A DNA stretch of 39,384 nucleotides from an uncultured Opitutales bacterium. GTDB lineage: Bacteria > Verrucomicrobiota > Verrucomicrobiia > Opitutales > Seribacteraceae. The stretch is taken from contig CALSTX010000025.1 of assembly GCA_943789375.1 (NCBI GenBank), forward strand, positions 1 to 39,384. The letters are read 5' to 3'. Both the position numbers and the translations under genes were made by a program. This document shows, in pieces, positions 1-8,669 of this stretch. A model generated the notes under the pieces. That model made no database searches and was not told the origin of the DNA. It saw only the letters and a list, made by a program, of their open reading frames with translations. How positions within the stretch are numbered: position 1 is the stretch's first letter; each line of letters starts with the position of its first letter.

Positions 1-345
1 AGCCCACTGTTAGAGGGCTTCCTGCGATTTCACCCTCCTCACCCGTTTCGCCAACCCGCGACGCCATATGACCCCTTTCGCCGGAAATGTGTGTCCATAT
101 GTGTGTCCATTTTTGGTACCCGTCTATCGACCTCATACTCTCCTGTAAGGGCAATAAACTTGAATCTAGATAAACCTGATCAGTTAATCTTCTGTCACTA
201 TGCCTCATCAACTCCTGAGCAATTCTTGGAGGAACTCCGTTGGTTTGTAACCAGGTGTTAAAAGTATACCGAGGTGCACAGTCGTTTTCTCAAGATCGTA
301 AAGAAATGCATTTAATACAATTCCACCCTCAATGATTTCGAAGAG
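1..345 (-). pseudogene. C-terminal remnant of a tyrosine recombinase (integrase), frameshifted
   Basis: Translating the minus strand gives RYTFNTWLQTNGVPPRIAQE followed by LMRHSDRRLTDQVYLD. This is the C-terminal catalytic part of a phage-type tyrosine integrase. The box-II Arg codon is at 271-269, the His of the RHSD motif at 202-200 and the nucleophilic Tyr at 172-170. After the Tyr the frame stays open to the window edge through a doubled WTHIWTHI tail typical of PVC integrases. Upstream of the Arg the frame breaks: the expected F-H-x-L-R is short by about four bases, and the preceding homology (NAFLYDLEKTT) lies in another frame, ending near 345. No full-length catalytic domain remains, so I call it dead. 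It suggests the left part of the window was once a mobile element. Confidence 0.8.
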
Positions 346-532
346 CTTTATCAATCAGAGACATCATTTGTCTCAACCTATCCATTAGTATGCTTTTCAT
401 GAAAGAAAACCATAACAATGCAGGGCCTCAGAAAGTGTCTTCGCTTTGGCGGGTCGACCTTTTCTCTAGGCATTGGTGTATAATCGTAATTATGAATGGA
501 CTTTTCCCCCTGGAAATATTGTTTTAATAGCA

Positions 533-3500
533 ATGACTCATACTACAGGAGATTTACTGAAGGCACTGTCCAAAAAACTGATTCACCTTAGCGGGAACGA
601 CATGGTCAATAAGAGGCTTTCCGGAAAAGGAACTGGGGGTATTTTTAATGTATGTGATGAAATCCCACAATTCGTGCTGAACAGGTTAATGGAAGGAAAG
701 AAGTTCAAGATCGTTGATATGATGGAACCGAATGACTACCTGATGGATGAAGACAGTTCGAAGTTTAAAAACGCATTCGAACGGCATCTCGAAGAATATG
801 GCCTTTCTGAAGAAAGTTTGGAAGAGGATGAGATTCGGGAAAGGAAAGATCAGTTACGAATCGAGTTAGGTATGCCTCCTGCCCATGAAATAATTCCAAG
901 TGGTCACCAACTGGAGTTGCCCAAAAGTTCATCAAGTCAAAGCGAAATGGCAAGACATACAGACGACAAACTGCAGACCGATCTTTCCAAGGAAAATCTC
1001 AAAAAATGTCTCGTTAAAATGGAGAGGGAAAGAGTTCGTTTTGAAAGGGAAAAAGGATTGCAGACTCTGTATGCCGCATTCGGTTTTCTTGTATGGCAAA
1101 GCGGAGATGGAAAAGAATTTACTTCCCCCATTCTGCTTATGCGAGTAAGCCTTGAAAAAGGAAGGGGTGAGCATTCATATACAGTATCAGCAAGTGGTGA
1201 CCTTGAGTCTAACCAAAGCTTAAGTTATGCACTTTTACAGGAGACAGGTGTCCTCCCTCCTCAGGTTCATGATTTCGTCGATGAAGATGGAGGTGTTGAC
1301 ATTGATCGATTCTACGAAGCTTATGAAGGGTTCATAGAAAAATACGATGCATGGAAGGTATTAAATCGTATTTCCGTTGGTATCTTTAAATCACGGGGCA
1401 TTCCATTCAGTGAAATTCTTCCAGATGGATATTCTGATGAAAATGTCACTGCTGCTGAAGAAATGCTCATTGGAAGGGATGAGATGGCAACTAATTCTGG
1501 AATCAGGGATGTCGATAATATAACGAGCAGGGACCTCGTGCCATCCTTTGCCCTGAATGCTGACAGTTCTCAGCATGCGGCCATTTTAGAAGTTGCGGAA
1601 GGAAAGAATTTGGTAATTGAGGGCCCCCCTGGAACGGGTAAGTCACAGACCATTGTGAATTTAATAAGCAATGCCCTCTTTCGCGGCCAGACTGTCCTCT
1701 TTCTTGCCCAAAAATTAGCAGCTCTCGAAGTAGTAAATCACAGGTTGGAATCTGTTGGATTGGGGAAAAAATGTATATCCCTTCACTCCGAATATGCACG
1801 AAAATCAACTCTCTTTGAAAGCATAGGTGATAAGATTAAGGTGCTCCCTCCTAATGAAAAAGTCTCACTCTCTCAGTTCCAAAGAATAAGAGAGGAAAGA
1901 GACAGTTACCTTACCCAGTTAAATGATCATGCACACCATTTGAGTAGAAAAGTTTTTGAGGGAGATGGAAGTGATTCCTTGAACGAGGATAACTTAATCG
2001 CTCATCACGCACTTACAACTTACGCAATTTTTAAAGAACAGATTGCAGGCGAAAAAATTCCGCATTTTAAGACTCCGCCTAATTATGACTTAAGGGATTT
2101 AAATAAAGACCTGGATGTGGTCTCCAGATTGGAAGAATTAGCGTTAAATGTAGATCAGTCAAATCTGCACATTCTTTCCTCCTTTCAATATTCAATTATT
2201 CCAAATCCTTTTGAATTTGATGAGATTTTCGAAAAATTAAATGAGATTAAAGAACGAACCGAAAAGTTCCCCGAAGACTACAGGCATGTAGATTTGGAAA
2301 GCCTTGAAAAATTCACTCACAAGTTGATCAATACTCAAAAAGAAAGAGTTCGTTACGAAGATTCAGAAAATAAACTCAGTTCATTGATCGGGACTCGTGA
2401 AAGACCGAACAGCGAGCAAGCTAAGATTCATCAGGAAAATCTAGGAATAAGCCCTTCAATCGGATTATGGATCAATGCATCATTGATGCCTTGGAGCAGA
2501 GCTGCAAAGGCAAAGAAATTCTTTCAGTTTTACTTGGATATGTCCAAATCAGATATGCGTTCTTTGCAAAACAAAGCTGCTGAACTCGTGTCCTCTTTGC
2601 AGATAAAAGAATCTTCCCTGGTAGCTATACAGTCCGCAGGTTACGCGGAAACCACTTCCAAAGAAATTGAACAGCAGTTAAAATGGTTAAAGGAAAGAAT
2701 TATCGATTTGGTTGATGCGAAGGATTTTGTTTCACAACTCTCTCTTTCCGTAGGTAATTTTGGCGCAGACCTAATCTCAAAAAAACTGAGTGAATTGATG
2801 GCTGCAAAGTCTTCCTTTATTAAGTTGTGTGAGATTAATTCAATCCTCTCTCAGTTGGAACAAAGAATTGGCGGCGGAGAATGGCTGAGGCAACTCGTCA
2901 TTGACTCTCGCCCGCTTAAAAACTTATTGGAAGCTGGCCTTTATCAATTCTTTTCCAAAACAGTATCCGAAAAGTCGCCAAAAATATTTTCGTTCGACGG
3001 TAAGAATATGAATCGATTAAGGGAGAAATTTAAGAAAGCCGAAGAGGAATGCAGAGCAACCTATGTAAAAGAGATTGCGAGCAGAATGCCCCAGGCGGAG
3101 AATCTCCCCAAATACAAAAGGGCTACCAAAGTTAGAGATAAGATGGGGCAACAACTTCTTAACCATATAGAATCAGTTCCGAATGCCAGAATCACGGTGC
3201 GGGAGCTTTGTCTCAGATCGATAGATACACTCAAGCACTACACACCATGCTTCCTAATGACGCCCTCTTCTGTAGCTGACTACATTCCAAAGAGTACCGA
3301 GTTTGACCTCGTGATCATCGATGAAGCTTCCCAAATGCTACCGGAGGAAGCGATAGGCAGCATCCTAAGAAGCAAGCAGGTAGTTGTGGTAGGTGATCCA
3401 AAACAGATGCCCCCCACCCGTTATATGCAATCGACGCTTGAAGATGAGATAGATCAGGATGACGATACTAACTATTCGATTTTAGACAGGGCAATGCTCG

Positions 3501-4657
3501 CCTTCCCTAATTTTCGTAGACTGTGCTACCATTACAGATCAGAAGACGAGTCTCTTATTAGATTTTCCAATAACGAATTTTATGAAAACGACTTGATGAC
3601 CGTACCTAATCTTAACAACGACGATCGACTTGGCGTAAAGTTCGTGGACGCCAAAGGTGTCTACAATACGGGGAAAGCAGATCTGGTTACAGTCGACGAG
3701 CTTGGACAGACTGCCGGTTGGTCTCCCTCCAAAAACCCCAATCCCATAGAAGCTCAAAAACTCGTCGAAATCATTCTGCACGAAATAAGGGAAAGGCCCA
3801 GCTGGTCAATTGGGGTGGCAGTGATGAACCTCAAGCAGGCAATCCGTGTGGATGAACTCTTTCAGGAACAGATCGACGATACGATCAGAGCCTATCTTAA
3901 TCATTGGAAGAATACTCCCGAATATTTCTTCATCAAGAATTTGGAAAATGTTCAGGGCGATGAAAGAGACACAATCATAATTGCCACTGTGTACGGTAAA
4001 AATCATGAGGGTAGGATGTTCCAACGATACGGCCCCATCAATATGGAGAAGGGGGAAAACCGAATTAATGTTCTTGTTACTAGAGCAAAGAGAAGAGTCG
4101 TTGTCTGCTCCAGTATGAATCCAAATGATATAACGGCTCAGAATGCAGGTCCCCAGGTTCTGCGCAGGTATCTACAATATGCCAAAACAGGACAACTTGA
4201 GGATAGTTCGACAAAGAACGAACCACAGGGGGACCATTGGTATGACGCACCATGGGAAAAGTGGTTTCATGACCGTTTGGAAGCTGATGGTTATATTGTC
4301 AACCCACAGGTAGGAGTGAGCGGATGGAGAATCGACCTTGGGGTAATGCACGAGGATTTTCCGGATGGATACCTTTGCGGTGTGGAGTTGGATGGAAAAG
4401 ACCATTTAAGACAAAGTGCCAGAGACAGGGATATCGAAAGGCAGGCCATTCTCGAATCCAAAGGTTGGACGATTCTTCGAGTGTGGAGTATCGATTTCTT
4501 TACCGACATGGAGGGAGAATATAAAATTTTAAAATCTGCTATCGATCAGCTGTTGGAAGAAAAAAGGAAAGATCGAGGTGAAGCCCAACAGGACACGATC
4601 GAAGAATTGACAGAGGAAGATACTGAGATGGCCCAGGCAGAATTATTGGAGTACTGA
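533..4657 (+). CDS. DUF4011-like / SF1 helicase / DUF559-Vsr nuclease fusion (probable defence protein)
   Basis: A very large ATP-dependent helicase-nuclease of about 1370 residues. Numbered from the alternative TTG start at 473, it has a DUF4011-like N-terminus (about 21-120). Walker A is GPPGTGKS near 384. A long coiled insert runs from about 455 to 870. Walker B is VIIDEAS near 948, followed by VVVGDPKQMPPT, the CYHYRS motif, NVQGDERDTI and NVLVTRAKRR (helicase motifs III to VI). The C-terminal 140 residues hold a DUF559/MTES_1575-type nuclease fold with WRIDLGV and GVELDGKDH as the likely metal-binding residues. This order matches the single-gene defence type called Hhe (DUF4011-helicase-Vsr), which fits the integrase remnant next door. 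Start: ATG 533 sits just before the conserved N-terminus; TTG 473 or GTG 476 would add about 20 residues, with a weak AGG upstream. No partner gene is evident, and all motifs look intact. Confidence 0.88.
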   Translation: MTHTTGDLLKALSKKLIHLSGNDMVNKRLSGKGTGGIFNVCDEIPQFVLNRLMEGKKFKIVDMMEPNDYLMDEDSSKFKNAFERHLEEYGLSEESLEEDEIRERKDQLRIELGMPPAHEIIPSGHQLELPKSSSSQSEMARHTDDKLQTDLSKENLKKCLVKMERERVRFEREKGLQTLYAAFGFLVWQSGDGKEFTSPILLMRVSLEKGRGEHSYTVSASGDLESNQSLSYALLQETGVLPPQVHDFVDEDGGVDIDRFYEAYEGFIEKYDAWKVLNRISVGIFKSRGIPFSEILPDGYSDENVTAAEEMLIGRDEMATNSGIRDVDNITSRDLVPSFALNADSSQHAAILEVAEGKNLVIEGPPGTGKSQTIVNLISNALFRGQTVLFLAQKLAALEVVNHRLESVGLGKKCISLHSEYARKSTLFESIGDKIKVLPPNEKVSLSQFQRIREERDSYLTQLNDHAHHLSRKVFEGDGSDSLNEDNLIAHHALTTYAIFKEQIAGEKIPHFKTPPNYDLRDLNKDLDVVSRLEELALNVDQSNLHILSSFQYSIIPNPFEFDEIFEKLNEIKERTEKFPEDYRHVDLESLEKFTHKLINTQKERVRYEDSENKLSSLIGTRERPNSEQAKIHQENLGISPSIGLWINASLMPWSRAAKAKKFFQFYLDMSKSDMRSLQNKAAELVSSLQIKESSLVAIQSAGYAETTSKEIEQQLKWLKERIIDLVDAKDFVSQLSLSVGNFGADLISKKLSELMAAKSSFIKLCEINSILSQLEQRIGGGEWLRQLVIDSRPLKNLLEAGLYQFFSKTVSEKSPKIFSFDGKNMNRLREKFKKAEEECRATYVKEIASRMPQAENLPKYKRATKVRDKMGQQLLNHIESVPNARITVRELCLRSIDTLKHYTPCFLMTPSSVADYIPKSTEFDLVIIDEASQMLPEEAIGSILRSKQVVVVGDPKQMPPTRYMQSTLEDEIDQDDDTNYSILDRAMLAFPNFRRLCYHYRSEDESLIRFSNNEFYENDLMTVPNLNNDDRLGVKFVDAKGVYNTGKADLVTVDELGQTAGWSPSKNPNPIEAQKLVEIILHEIRERPSWSIGVAVMNLKQAIRVDELFQEQIDDTIRAYLNHWKNTPEYFFIKNLENVQGDERDTIIIATVYGKNHEGRMFQRYGPINMEKGENRINVLVTRAKRRVVVCSSMNPNDITAQNAGPQVLRRYLQYAKTGQLEDSSTKNEPQGDHWYDAPWEKWFHDRLEADGYIVNPQVGVSGWRIDLGVMHEDFPDGYLCGVELDGKDHLRQSARDRDIERQAILESKGWTILRVWSIDFFTDMEGEYKILKSAIDQLLEEKRKDRGEAQQDTIEELTEEDTEMAQAELLEY

Positions 4658-4740
4658 TCTGATTTGGGTAGTAGAGAACAAAAAATAAGACATCATGGGG
4701 AGCGTCATTATATGTCTTCTCTCCCGGTTTACTCTAGGGT

Positions 4741-5385
4741 ATGAATATTTTAAACTTACTCTTTGTCTGCATCCTCGGATCACATGATGATGGAAACATT
4801 TCATTGTCAGCTTTAGATGACAATGCACCAAGAGAATACTGGGTGGCGATCGCTTATGCCAACGGGATCAAGGTGGAAAAGGATATGAAAGTGGCCGCCC
4901 ATTATTTTGAGAAAGCAGCCAGAATGGGACATGGACCCTCCCAACGAAACCTTGGTATTATAAAAGGGATGGGGGACGGCATTGAAAAAGACATACCCTC
5001 GGCATATGCATGGCTGCGTATTGCAACTGTCAATAAAGACCCCATTGCACCCGAAGCCTTGAAAGATTTAACTCAAGGCATGACTGCCAGACAGATCGAA
5101 CTTGGGCACGAAAGAGCCGTAACGATTCTTAGAAAAGTGCATCAAGTAAAAGTTCGGTTCGATTCATTTGCAGCCCCCTTCGTACAAGAACGCAAATGGA
5201 ACGATTCTCAGAAAATCAAAAAGAGAAATGACGGCAGTATGATTTTTCAATTACAGTTAATAGTTTCATTGAAACTTAAGGGATGGATTTTAAATTGGAG
5301 AGAACACGCAAAGATCTTAGGTCCGAAGGAACTGGTCGATGACATGAAGGCGGAACTCAATAAGATGCTCATGAAATATGAGTAA
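4741..5385 (+). CDS. Sel1-repeat protein, probably exported
   Basis: A 214-residue protein. Residues about 36-105 contain two Sel1-like (short TPR-type) repeats, seen as VAIAYANGIKVEKD, AAHYFEKAARMGHGPSQRNL and SAYAWLRIA. Sel1 repeats are protein-interaction scaffolds, often in exported proteins. The first 12 residues (NILNLLFVCIL) are hydrophobic but short for a signal peptide, so the N-terminus may be damaged or recombined. The C-terminal half is basic and not recognised. It lies 83 bases after the helicase stop and has no clear Shine-Dalgarno site. A stop-interrupted fragment of the same repeat lies 400 bases downstream, so this gene family has been duplicated locally. Confidence 0.6.
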   Translation: MNILNLLFVCILGSHDDGNISLSALDDNAPREYWVAIAYANGIKVEKDMKVAAHYFEKAARMGHGPSQRNLGIIKGMGDGIEKDIPSAYAWLRIATVNKDPIAPEALKDLTQGMTARQIELGHERAVTILRKVHQVKVRFDSFAAPFVQERKWNDSQKIKKRNDGSMIFQLQLIVSLKLKGWILNWREHAKILGPKELVDDMKAELNKMLMKYE

Positions 5386-5455
5386 TGGCCCAAACCGCCC
5401 TCTTTAACTCCTCGCTGAGACTGCCCCATCGTTCGACAATTCGTGCCAGCATTTG
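5386..5455 (-). repeat. Dispersed tail repeat, copy A
   Basis: On the minus strand this reads as a C-terminal tail, MLARIVERWGSLSEELKRAV. Related copies lie at 7141-7195 and 14243-14347. The DNA is also similar: the string CTCGCTGAGACTG occurs in copies A and B. It looks like the end of a repeated gene whose body is gone. The pattern W-x-S-L-S-E-E-L-K-R-x-V is common as a short C-terminal extension in PVC genomes; the parent family is not identified. Confidence 0.55.
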
Positions 5456-5574
5456 AAACCAAAAAGGGATACACTTACTCTCCTTCAGATTTAATCAGAT
5501 TCATGGAGTCGCCCCTTGCAAGTTGGATGGAGAGGTTACACCATGAAAAACATAATATGCATGAAAAGATCTAG
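5443..5574 (+). pseudogene. N-terminal fragment of a TM0106-type RecB-like nuclease/helicase
   Basis: From GTG 5443 the frame encodes about 43 residues ending at TAG 5572-5574. It contains YTYSPSDLIRFMESPLASWM, which resembles the N-terminus of large RecB-like nuclease-helicase proteins (TM0106/DUF2779-related), normally more than 1000 residues long. The rest is missing; downstream DNA shows no continuation in any frame. It is therefore a truncated remnant. It overlaps the start of tail repeat A on the other strand. Confidence 0.5.
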
Positions 5575-5794
5575 ATGACGAAGAGAAGATTATAACTTTT
5601 TAATATAAACATGAAAACAATTGTCATTTCTACTGTGAAGTTATTTCAAAATTGTCCGTCGTCTAATGTAGTCAATATCGCTGCTTTTTAATCCGCTATT
5701 CAAGTTACAATATTGCTGCTTTTTAAATTTCTACTTTACTCCAACCCAAAGATGAAATGATCCCCCTTGGGGGTTGATCAGGGCGGAATGGTAG

Positions 5795-5837
5795 TTAGCG
5801 ATCGCCTATGCCAATGAAATAAGTTGCACAAAAAAAT
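5795..5837 (+). pseudogene. Sel1-repeat fragment
   Basis: The frame from 5795 reads LAIAYANE and ends at a stop near 5837. It parallels VAIAYANG of the Sel1 gene at 4741-5385. The DNA string GCGATCGC-TATGCCAA is shared apart from single substitutions. It is too short to be functional and is read as debris of a duplicate. Confidence 0.45.
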
Positions 5838-6241
5838 GATCGCAGGGTGTTGTTTAGAAATGGTGAGTGGAATCAGAGTTTTCAGGCGCAACTTGCTAAT
5901 TGAGTAGGTGATCAAATACTATCGTATGTGAAGTATAAATACGCTCTTTTTATTTTATATTTTTCAAACAAAAGTAAGGTGCTTATTACATTTACATTAC
6001 AGACTTAGAAACTTTAATTATTATCACATGAGGAGAGCATATTTGTTTTACGGATAAGTGGGACAGCTGATCTCAGATGCTTAATTATCAATTTTTTAGT
6101 TGACTTTCAATAATTGCTCATAGTAACGAAAACACAATGAAGATAACTATATTAAATGCAATCATATGGTCGCGAGGGATATTCTGTTCTTTCGTTTGCG
6201 ATCGCCAGTCAACCAAAACCAGAAGAGGTGGGGACTTGGTA

Positions 6242-6292
6242 TTCAATATTTTTTGATCCCAGCACTCCCGGAGGAAGTCTGAATTGAATTCT
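6242..6292 (-). pseudogene. Fragment duplicated from the Ig-repeat membrane protein gene
   Basis: Bases 6262-6292 are identical over 31 bases to 16313-16343, inside the Ig-repeat gene. The match extends to 6242 (against 16281) with a gap of about 12 bases. On the minus strand it encodes RIQFRLPPGV and then a shortened KNIE, as in the parent protein (RIQFRLPPGVQWESMAIKNI). The frame is not part of any gene here. It shows that a second copy of the Srf-linked gene once lay in this region, or that a piece of it was copied in. Confidence 0.7.
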
Positions 6293-7065
6293 TTTGACCC
6301 ATGATTCTTGTGGGGTGTGGTAATTTTTCTACAATTAATCAACTGGGTTATACGCAAAATATTTCACAAGCAAGTTGCAGTTGAAAGCAATAATGCTGCT
6401 AAAGCTTTGGAGAAAGTTGCAAACTCTACAAAATAGTCATTGTTCATGTTACATGATCCAATAACAAATCCTTCCCAATATACTTTCATCGCTCGCAACT
6501 TAATTCATTTAAGTTGTAATTATTTGCTAGTTTAGTTTTCAATTTCTAAATGCAAGTCTAGGCCAAAATTCTTGGCAACAATCAAATTTTGCCTTAACCA
6601 GGCGATTTATCTTATTGTTACATTCGAATAGTATTCCGTGTATCTTACCAATAAGTTTTTTCTCAGTAGGCAAATAGTTTTGTTTGGGTGACATTTACAA
6701 ATTTCACATGCAATACGCCTTTAACATAAGTATTCGTCACCAAATACAAGTTGGCATGACCTAAGCGATAATGACAGGAATGCGACGAGGCTTGATCAAG
6801 GAAGACCCGAAACTACCCTGAGTGAAAAACAACTATACTAAGTAACCTTGGAGGATTGACTTCTTCAAAACTTAAAAGGCAACGGATCAACTTTGTTGAT
6901 ACGAGTTTTCGCCAAAAGTCGATTTCTCTTATTTTAAAAACAAGTTCTCGGAACTGGGATGCTTTTATTTAACATAAAAATGATAACATCCATATTGGCT
7001 TTTCATCGGAAAACAAAGAAGTGGGGCTTGATTCACATACTTTAATGCTAAAGAACATTTCCCAC

Positions 7066-7129
7066 ATCTACGATCGTGCCTTCCTTATCCGCCGAAGAAG
7101 TGCAGGCCCTGTACAACATGGGGCAGTAA
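7066..7129 (+). pseudogene. C-terminal tail of a LamG/concanavalin-type protein
   Basis: IYDRA in one frame is followed, after a one-base shift, by LSAEEVQALYNMGQ and a TAA stop at 7127-7129. The string 'IYDRALSAEEVxALY' is the standard ending of LamG-type jelly-roll domains in PVC surface proteins. The rest of the domain is not visible upstream, so this is a remnant only. Confidence 0.5.
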
Positions 7130-7140
7130 TAGCTAAAACT

Positions 7141-7195
7141 CCCTACCCCACCACCCTCAACACCGTCCTCTTCAACTCCTCGCTGAGACTGACCA
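7141..7195 (-). repeat. Dispersed tail repeat, copy B
   Basis: The minus strand reads VSLSEELKRTVLRVVG and then a TAG stop. It shares the CTCGCTGAGACTG string with copy A and the S-L-S-E-E-L-K-R pattern with copies A and C. Only about 20 codons remain, upstream sequence is unrelated to the other copies, and the segment overlaps no intact gene. Confidence 0.5.
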
Positions 7196-7231
7196 ATATT
7201 GCGACATTTCTATATAACATCAAATTGTGTT

Positions 7232-7786
7232 CTAATTGTGGAGACCAAACAACCTCCTCATCGCCACTCTTTCTCTCGCCTGATATTCTAAAAGTATTCT
7301 TTCTTTCTCCAACTGTCTTTGTCTTTGCTCCTCAAACTTGAGTAGCTCAAGCTCAGCTTTTTCAGCTCTTTGCCTTGCTGCCTCTATTTCAGGGTCATTA
7401 TATGGATGAAGAAGACGATTTATTGTGTGATTTGGGGAACATGTTGCTGTCTTTTTTATATGCTGAATTTCCCAGTTTCTTTTAAATTGCTGTTGGGTAC
7501 GATACTGATTCAACACTTTGGCTTCTTTTTCCTTTTGCCTACGGTAGTCTTGATTTTTTCCCGTCTCACTGCCTATTATTGCTCCAAGTGTACTGCCAAT
7601 CAGGATACCCTCTACGCTCTTTTTTTTCTGATTGCCGATCGCTCCACCCAAGGCTCCACCCAGTAGAATACCTTTTATAATTCCTTGAGTTTGCCGCGTA
7701 CCAAAGCCATTATCAGACTGTCCATTCAACGATAAATTACCCATGAAGAGAGAAAAAATGAGAAGGATTGTAAGTAATGATTTCAT
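7232..7786 (-). CDS. Exported glycine-zipper protein, intact copy
   Basis: A 184-residue protein. An N-terminal signal peptide (about 1-22, ending near SLNGQ) is followed by a glycine-zipper hairpin at about 36-75, with ILLGGALGGAIGNQ and ILIGSTLGAIIGSETG. Glycine zippers usually insert into or pack against membranes (17 kDa antigen/SlyB-type proteins). The C-terminal half is a charged Gln/Glu/Arg-rich coiled coil (about 120-175). There is no lipobox cysteine, so it is probably a membrane-associated periplasmic protein. A close paralogue at 38530-39076 is broken by a frameshift. Conserved segments in both are TQGIIKGILLGGALGG and YNDPEI-AARQRAE-AE-EL. The upstream region (7787-7860) is A+T-rich with no clear Shine-Dalgarno site. 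Confidence 0.8.
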   Translation of the reverse strand: MKSLLTILLIFSLFMGNLSLNGQSDNGFGTRQTQGIIKGILLGGALGGAIGNQKKKSVEGILIGSTLGAIIGSETGKNQDYRRQKEKEAKVLNQYRTQQQFKRNWEIQHIKKTATCSPNHTINRLLHPYNDPEIEAARQRAEKAELELLKFEEQRQRQLEKERILLEYQARERVAMRRLFGLHN

Positions 7787-7950
7787 AATTTGTTTTTTAA
7801 GGTTAGTTGATTCACATTATAGTACGTTGTTTGTTTGTTTTTCTTTCACCATTTTTTCATTTTGCGTAAAAAATTAATGTTTATTTGAAAGTAAAATTAC
7901 TTACTTATTTTCCCTTACTCCTGTAACGGGAATCGCCATTGCTTTCTAAA

Positions 7951-8236
7951 ATGACTGATATTAGCAATGAAAAGATAGTCTTAGCCATAGCGGAATCTTA
8001 CTTACAGCAACCGCAAGCGATCGACCTTTCAAATTATTCGAAAATCGATGCAGATAGGTGCCCGGCATCTTACATCCCATGTAGAGCAAGACCTCTTCAT
8101 TCTCGGAATTAGTGAAATTGATTTGTCAAGTATCCTTAAAATTACCCAAACCCAAGTTGAATTCCCTCGCAATGACAGGCGAGCAAGTCAGGTATGGATG
8201 ATGACTAAACTAGGAGGCATTCATAATGCAGCATAA
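7951..8236 (+). pseudogene. Decayed paralogue of the LRR-like gene at 9489-10481
   Basis: From ATG 7951 the frame reads LAIAESYLQQPQAIDLSNYS, parallel to VVAEAHIQDPAGVDLSTYQ of the intact gene. After a one-base shift, GARHLTSHVEQDLFILGI matches GARHLASHLEGSLLLLGI. A second shift then gives PKLNSLAMTGEQV, parallel to PELKQFDAETAEV. With at least two frameshifts it cannot make the full protein. Weak traces of later repeats may extend to about 8420. Unlike its intact relative this copy is A+T-rich, so the two probably have different histories. Confidence 0.72.
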
Positions 8237-8669
8237 GTGTACTAACCCAGTGGAAAAGATTGAGTCAGGAAGACGGAGACAAGTTCAAGCTTAACCTAAA
8301 AACCCGCTTGGAATTAGGGAACTATCAATCCTACCCTGGATGAGCGGAATTATCGAATGGCTCAATTGTTGCTTGAGCATACCGCGGAATTGTCGAGATC
8401 GGCTCGTAATTCAAACTGAACAGATACTATTTTTCTTGAATACCGCAACTTGTTTAACATAATTGTTATTTAAGTTAGCGTTAAACTGGCATGCAAGTCG
8501 GCCAACGCTCCCTCCGAATGATGATCCCCTTTAATAAAACCATGCGACCTTTGCTTTTGCTCGGATCCAACGAACAAGGCCTCTGTATTGCGTGTATAGT
8601 TATGCGAAACCAAGTTCACTCAAAGATAACCCTTCCTGATTCTTTTTCATTCAACCAGGGGGGATGTTT

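Larger units (their letters stand above)
5575..7065. other. Long non-coding stretch of gene debris
   Basis: About 1.5 kb with no intact gene. It holds a Sel1 fragment (near 5795-5837) and a fragment copied from the Ig-repeat gene (6242-6292). A short open tail of about 20 codons ends at TAG near 6436. A CCCCC-TT-GGGGG hairpin without a T-run lies near 5762-5773. A 39-codon frame at 6137-6256 begins like an exported peptide but runs into the copied fragment. Base composition is A+T-rich. I see no tRNA, attachment site or convincing promoter. The stretch looks like decaying accessory DNA. Confidence 0.6.

Noticed and set aside
5761..5775. CCCCC-TT-GGGGG hairpin as a terminator
   Set aside because: The loop is too short, no T-run follows, and no gene ends nearby.
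4847..5806. GCGATCGC octamers as a repeat system
   Set aside because: The two occurrences are explained by the shared Sel1 coding sequence, and I see no wider pattern.
7021..7341. Open frame of 106 codons on the plus strand
   Set aside because: It runs through the LamG tail out of frame and then opposite the intact glycine-zipper gene; composition does not look protein-like.
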